From: Chlorobium sp.
GTDB taxonomy: Bacteria; Bacteroidota; Chlorobiia; Chlorobiales; Chlorobiaceae
Direction: 5' to 3'
Assembly (NCBI GenBank): GCA_026193435.1
Contig: JAPHUN010000068.1
Coordinates: 1-7,838 of the forward strand
DNA: 7,838 bases
The notes beneath the pieces are model-generated. The model did not search any database and was not told where the DNA came from. It saw only the letters and a program-made list of their open reading frames with translations. Below, piece after piece: positions 6,529 through 7,838 of this stretch. The translations under genes were made by a program, and so were the position numbers. The number at the start of each line of letters is the position of its first letter. The first letter of the stretch is position 1.

Positions 6529-7788
6529 GTGAGAGAACTGTTACTGCTTACTATATCCGGACCGGATAAATCAGGACTGACAGCACAACTTTCATCGATT
6601 CTGGCGAGATACAACGTCAGGGTTCTGGACATCGGCCAGGAGGTCATTCATGATCAGCTCTCTCTTGGCATGCTGGTCGAAGTGCCCAGCGAGTTCCAGT
6701 CGGCTCCTGTGCTGAAAGACCTCCTCTTTACCGTCCATACACTCGGCCTCTCCATCTCCTTCACTCCGATAACGGACGAAGCGTATGAACACTGGGTAGG
6801 AGAACAGGGAAAACCCCGCCACCTGCTTACGCTGCTCGCGCGCGAAATCAAGGCCGAACAGATAGCACGCGTCACCTCGACCATTGCAGAACACAATCTG
6901 AACATCGACACGATCAACAGGCTTTCAGGCAGAATCCCTCTGGGAAAACGTCTTGCGGAAAACACAAAAGCGTGCATAGAGTTCTCCTTAAGAGGGGCCA
7001 TCGTGAACGAAGACCGTTTCCGTGAACAGATGCTTGCCATTACCGATGACCTGGGCATCGACATCGCGTTCCAGGAAGACAACATCTACCGGCGCAATCG
7101 AAGGCTCGTCGTGTTTGATATGGACTCCACGCTCATCACAAGCGAAGTGATCGATGAACTGGCAGTCGAGGCGGGATCGGGAGAAAAAGTCGCGGAAATC
7201 ACCGAACAGGCAATGCGAGGGGAAATTGATTTCACAGAAAGCCTTCAGATGCGGGTATCGACACTCAAGGGCCTTGACGAATCAGTACTGCAAAAGGTCG
7301 CGAAACGCCTCCAGCTTACAGAAGGAGCGGAAACCCTGTTTTACAACCTGCACAACCTCGGATTTAAAACCGCTATCATTTCCGGCGGCTTCACCTATTT
7401 CGGGCACTACCTGCAGAAAAAACTCACTATCGACTACGTGTACGCCAACACGCTGGAGATAGAAGGTGGTAAACTGACGGGAAAAGTACTTGGCGAGGTG
7501 GTAGACGGAAAAAGAAAAGCCGCACTACTCGAACATATCGCTCGGGAAGAAAAAATCAGCCTCGACCAGACCATCGCCGTCGGTGACGGGGCAAACGATC
7601 TTCCCATGCTGGGAAAAGCAGGCCTCGGCATAGCCTTCCGCGCGAAACCTATCGTCAAGGAGAGCGCAAAACAGGCCATCTCCACCCTCGGTCTCGACGC
7701 GATCCTCTACCTGATGGGATTCAGGGACAGGGAATCGCTGAGGAATAGTGACGACGCCCGGCAGGCCGGGCTGAGTGCTGAGTGCTGA
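6529..7788 (+). CDS. serB: Phosphoserine phosphatase SerB with two N-terminal ACT domains
   Basis: The product is 419 residues from GTG 6529 (424 from ATG 6514). It removes phosphate from O-phosphoserine, the last step of serine synthesis. Two ACT domains (about residues 2-77 and 92-175) start with ELLLLTISGPDKSGLTAQL and RHLLTLLAREIK and probably bind an amino acid for regulation, as in the two-ACT mycobacterial SerB2. The HAD phosphatase domain has all four motifs: FDMDST with nucleophile Asp197 and acid/base Asp199, Ser285 in ISGGF, Lys330 in GKRKAALL, and Asp353/Asp357 in VGDGANDLPM. The domain ends around YLMGFRDRESL. The remaining tail of about 15 residues runs through a GC hairpin and into the 7-base tandem repeat, which codes GLSAEC and the TGA stop, so the native C-terminus has probably been altered. 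The gene is likely co-transcribed with guaA. Confidence 0.95.
   Translation: MRELLLLTISGPDKSGLTAQLSSILARYNVRVLDIGQEVIHDQLSLGMLVEVPSEFQSAPVLKDLLFTVHTLGLSISFTPITDEAYEHWVGEQGKPRHLLTLLAREIKAEQIARVTSTIAEHNLNIDTINRLSGRIPLGKRLAENTKACIEFSLRGAIVNEDRFREQMLAITDDLGIDIAFQEDNIYRRNRRLVVFDMDSTLITSEVIDELAVEAGSGEKVAEITEQAMRGEIDFTESLQMRVSTLKGLDESVLQKVAKRLQLTEGAETLFYNLHNLGFKTAIISGGFTYFGHYLQKKLTIDYVYANTLEIEGGKLTGKVLGEVVDGKRKAALLEHIAREEKISLDQTIAVGDGANDLPMLGKAGLGIAFRAKPIVKESAKQAISTLGLDAILYLMGFRDRESLRNSDDARQAGLSAEC
7756..7771 (+). repeat. GC-rich perfect inverted repeat at the 3' end of serB
   Basis: GCCCGGC-AG-GCCGGGC is a perfect 7-bp inverted repeat with a two-base centre (6 bp with a CAGG loop in RNA). It lies inside the serB tail and touches the first unit of the tandem repeat. 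It resembles the stem of an intrinsic terminator, but no T-run follows. Confidence 0.6.
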
Positions 7789-7838
7789 GTGCTGCGTGCT
7801 GCGTGCTGCGTGCTGCGTGCTGCGTGCTGCGTGCTGCG
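7771..7838 (+). repeat. Tandem heptanucleotide repeat (CTGAGTG)3 (CTGCGTG)6+
   Basis: Three copies of CTGAGTG (7771-7791) are followed by six copies of CTGCGTG (7792-7833) and a five-base partial copy, running off the right edge. Units are perfect apart from the single A/C difference. The first three units hold the end of the serB frame, including its TGA at 7786-7788. The full length of the array is not visible. Confidence 0.97.

Noticed and set aside
7771..7838. Start of a CRISPR array
   Set aside because: The units are 7 bases long and directly contiguous, with no spacers; it is a simple tandem repeat.

Overview
The window looks like ordinary chromosomal DNA of a Gram-negative bacterium. 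I infer a green sulfur bacterium (Chlorobiaceae, Chlorobium/Prosthecochloris type). This rests on the style of the GuaA, SerB and PBP1A proteins, weak or absent Shine-Dalgarno sites at several starts, and a carotenoid-type FAD oxidoreductase at the left edge. It is recognition from memory, not a search result.

Left part, minus strand: a 5'-partial CrtI/CrtISO-like FAD oxidoreductase runs off the left edge (1-564). A 271-base gap follows, holding a weak terminator-like hairpin and a short coding-like remnant with an in-frame stop. Next come a stand-alone GyrI-like/AraC effector-binding domain protein (836-1306) and a complete tRNA-Pro(GGG) (1363-1436) with a good sigma70-type promoter (1482-1511). 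The space 1437-1711 separates this divergent block from the plus-strand genes. It holds the tRNA promoter and a cluster of inverted repeats, with no convincing gene.

Right part, plus strand: four tightly spaced genes that could form one operon. They encode an alpha/beta hydrolase (1712-2638), a class A penicillin-binding protein (2635-4953, overlapping the hydrolase by 4 bases), GMP synthase GuaA (4979-6523) and an ACT-ACT-HAD phosphoserine phosphatase SerB (6529-7788). They cover peptidoglycan synthesis, GMP synthesis and serine synthesis. Apart from compact spacing, nothing in the sequence ties these roles together.

Two things are odd. guaA, normally a single-copy housekeeping gene, carries an in-frame TAA at 5852-5854 in the middle of its ATP-pyrophosphatase domain, while the rest of the reading frame is intact. 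The 3' end of serB runs into a 7-base tandem repeat (CTGAGTG, then CTGCGTG) that supplies its stop codon and continues past the right edge; a GC-rich hairpin without a T-tract abuts it. I see no sign of a phage, insertion sequence, CRISPR array, defence system or other clearly new system.
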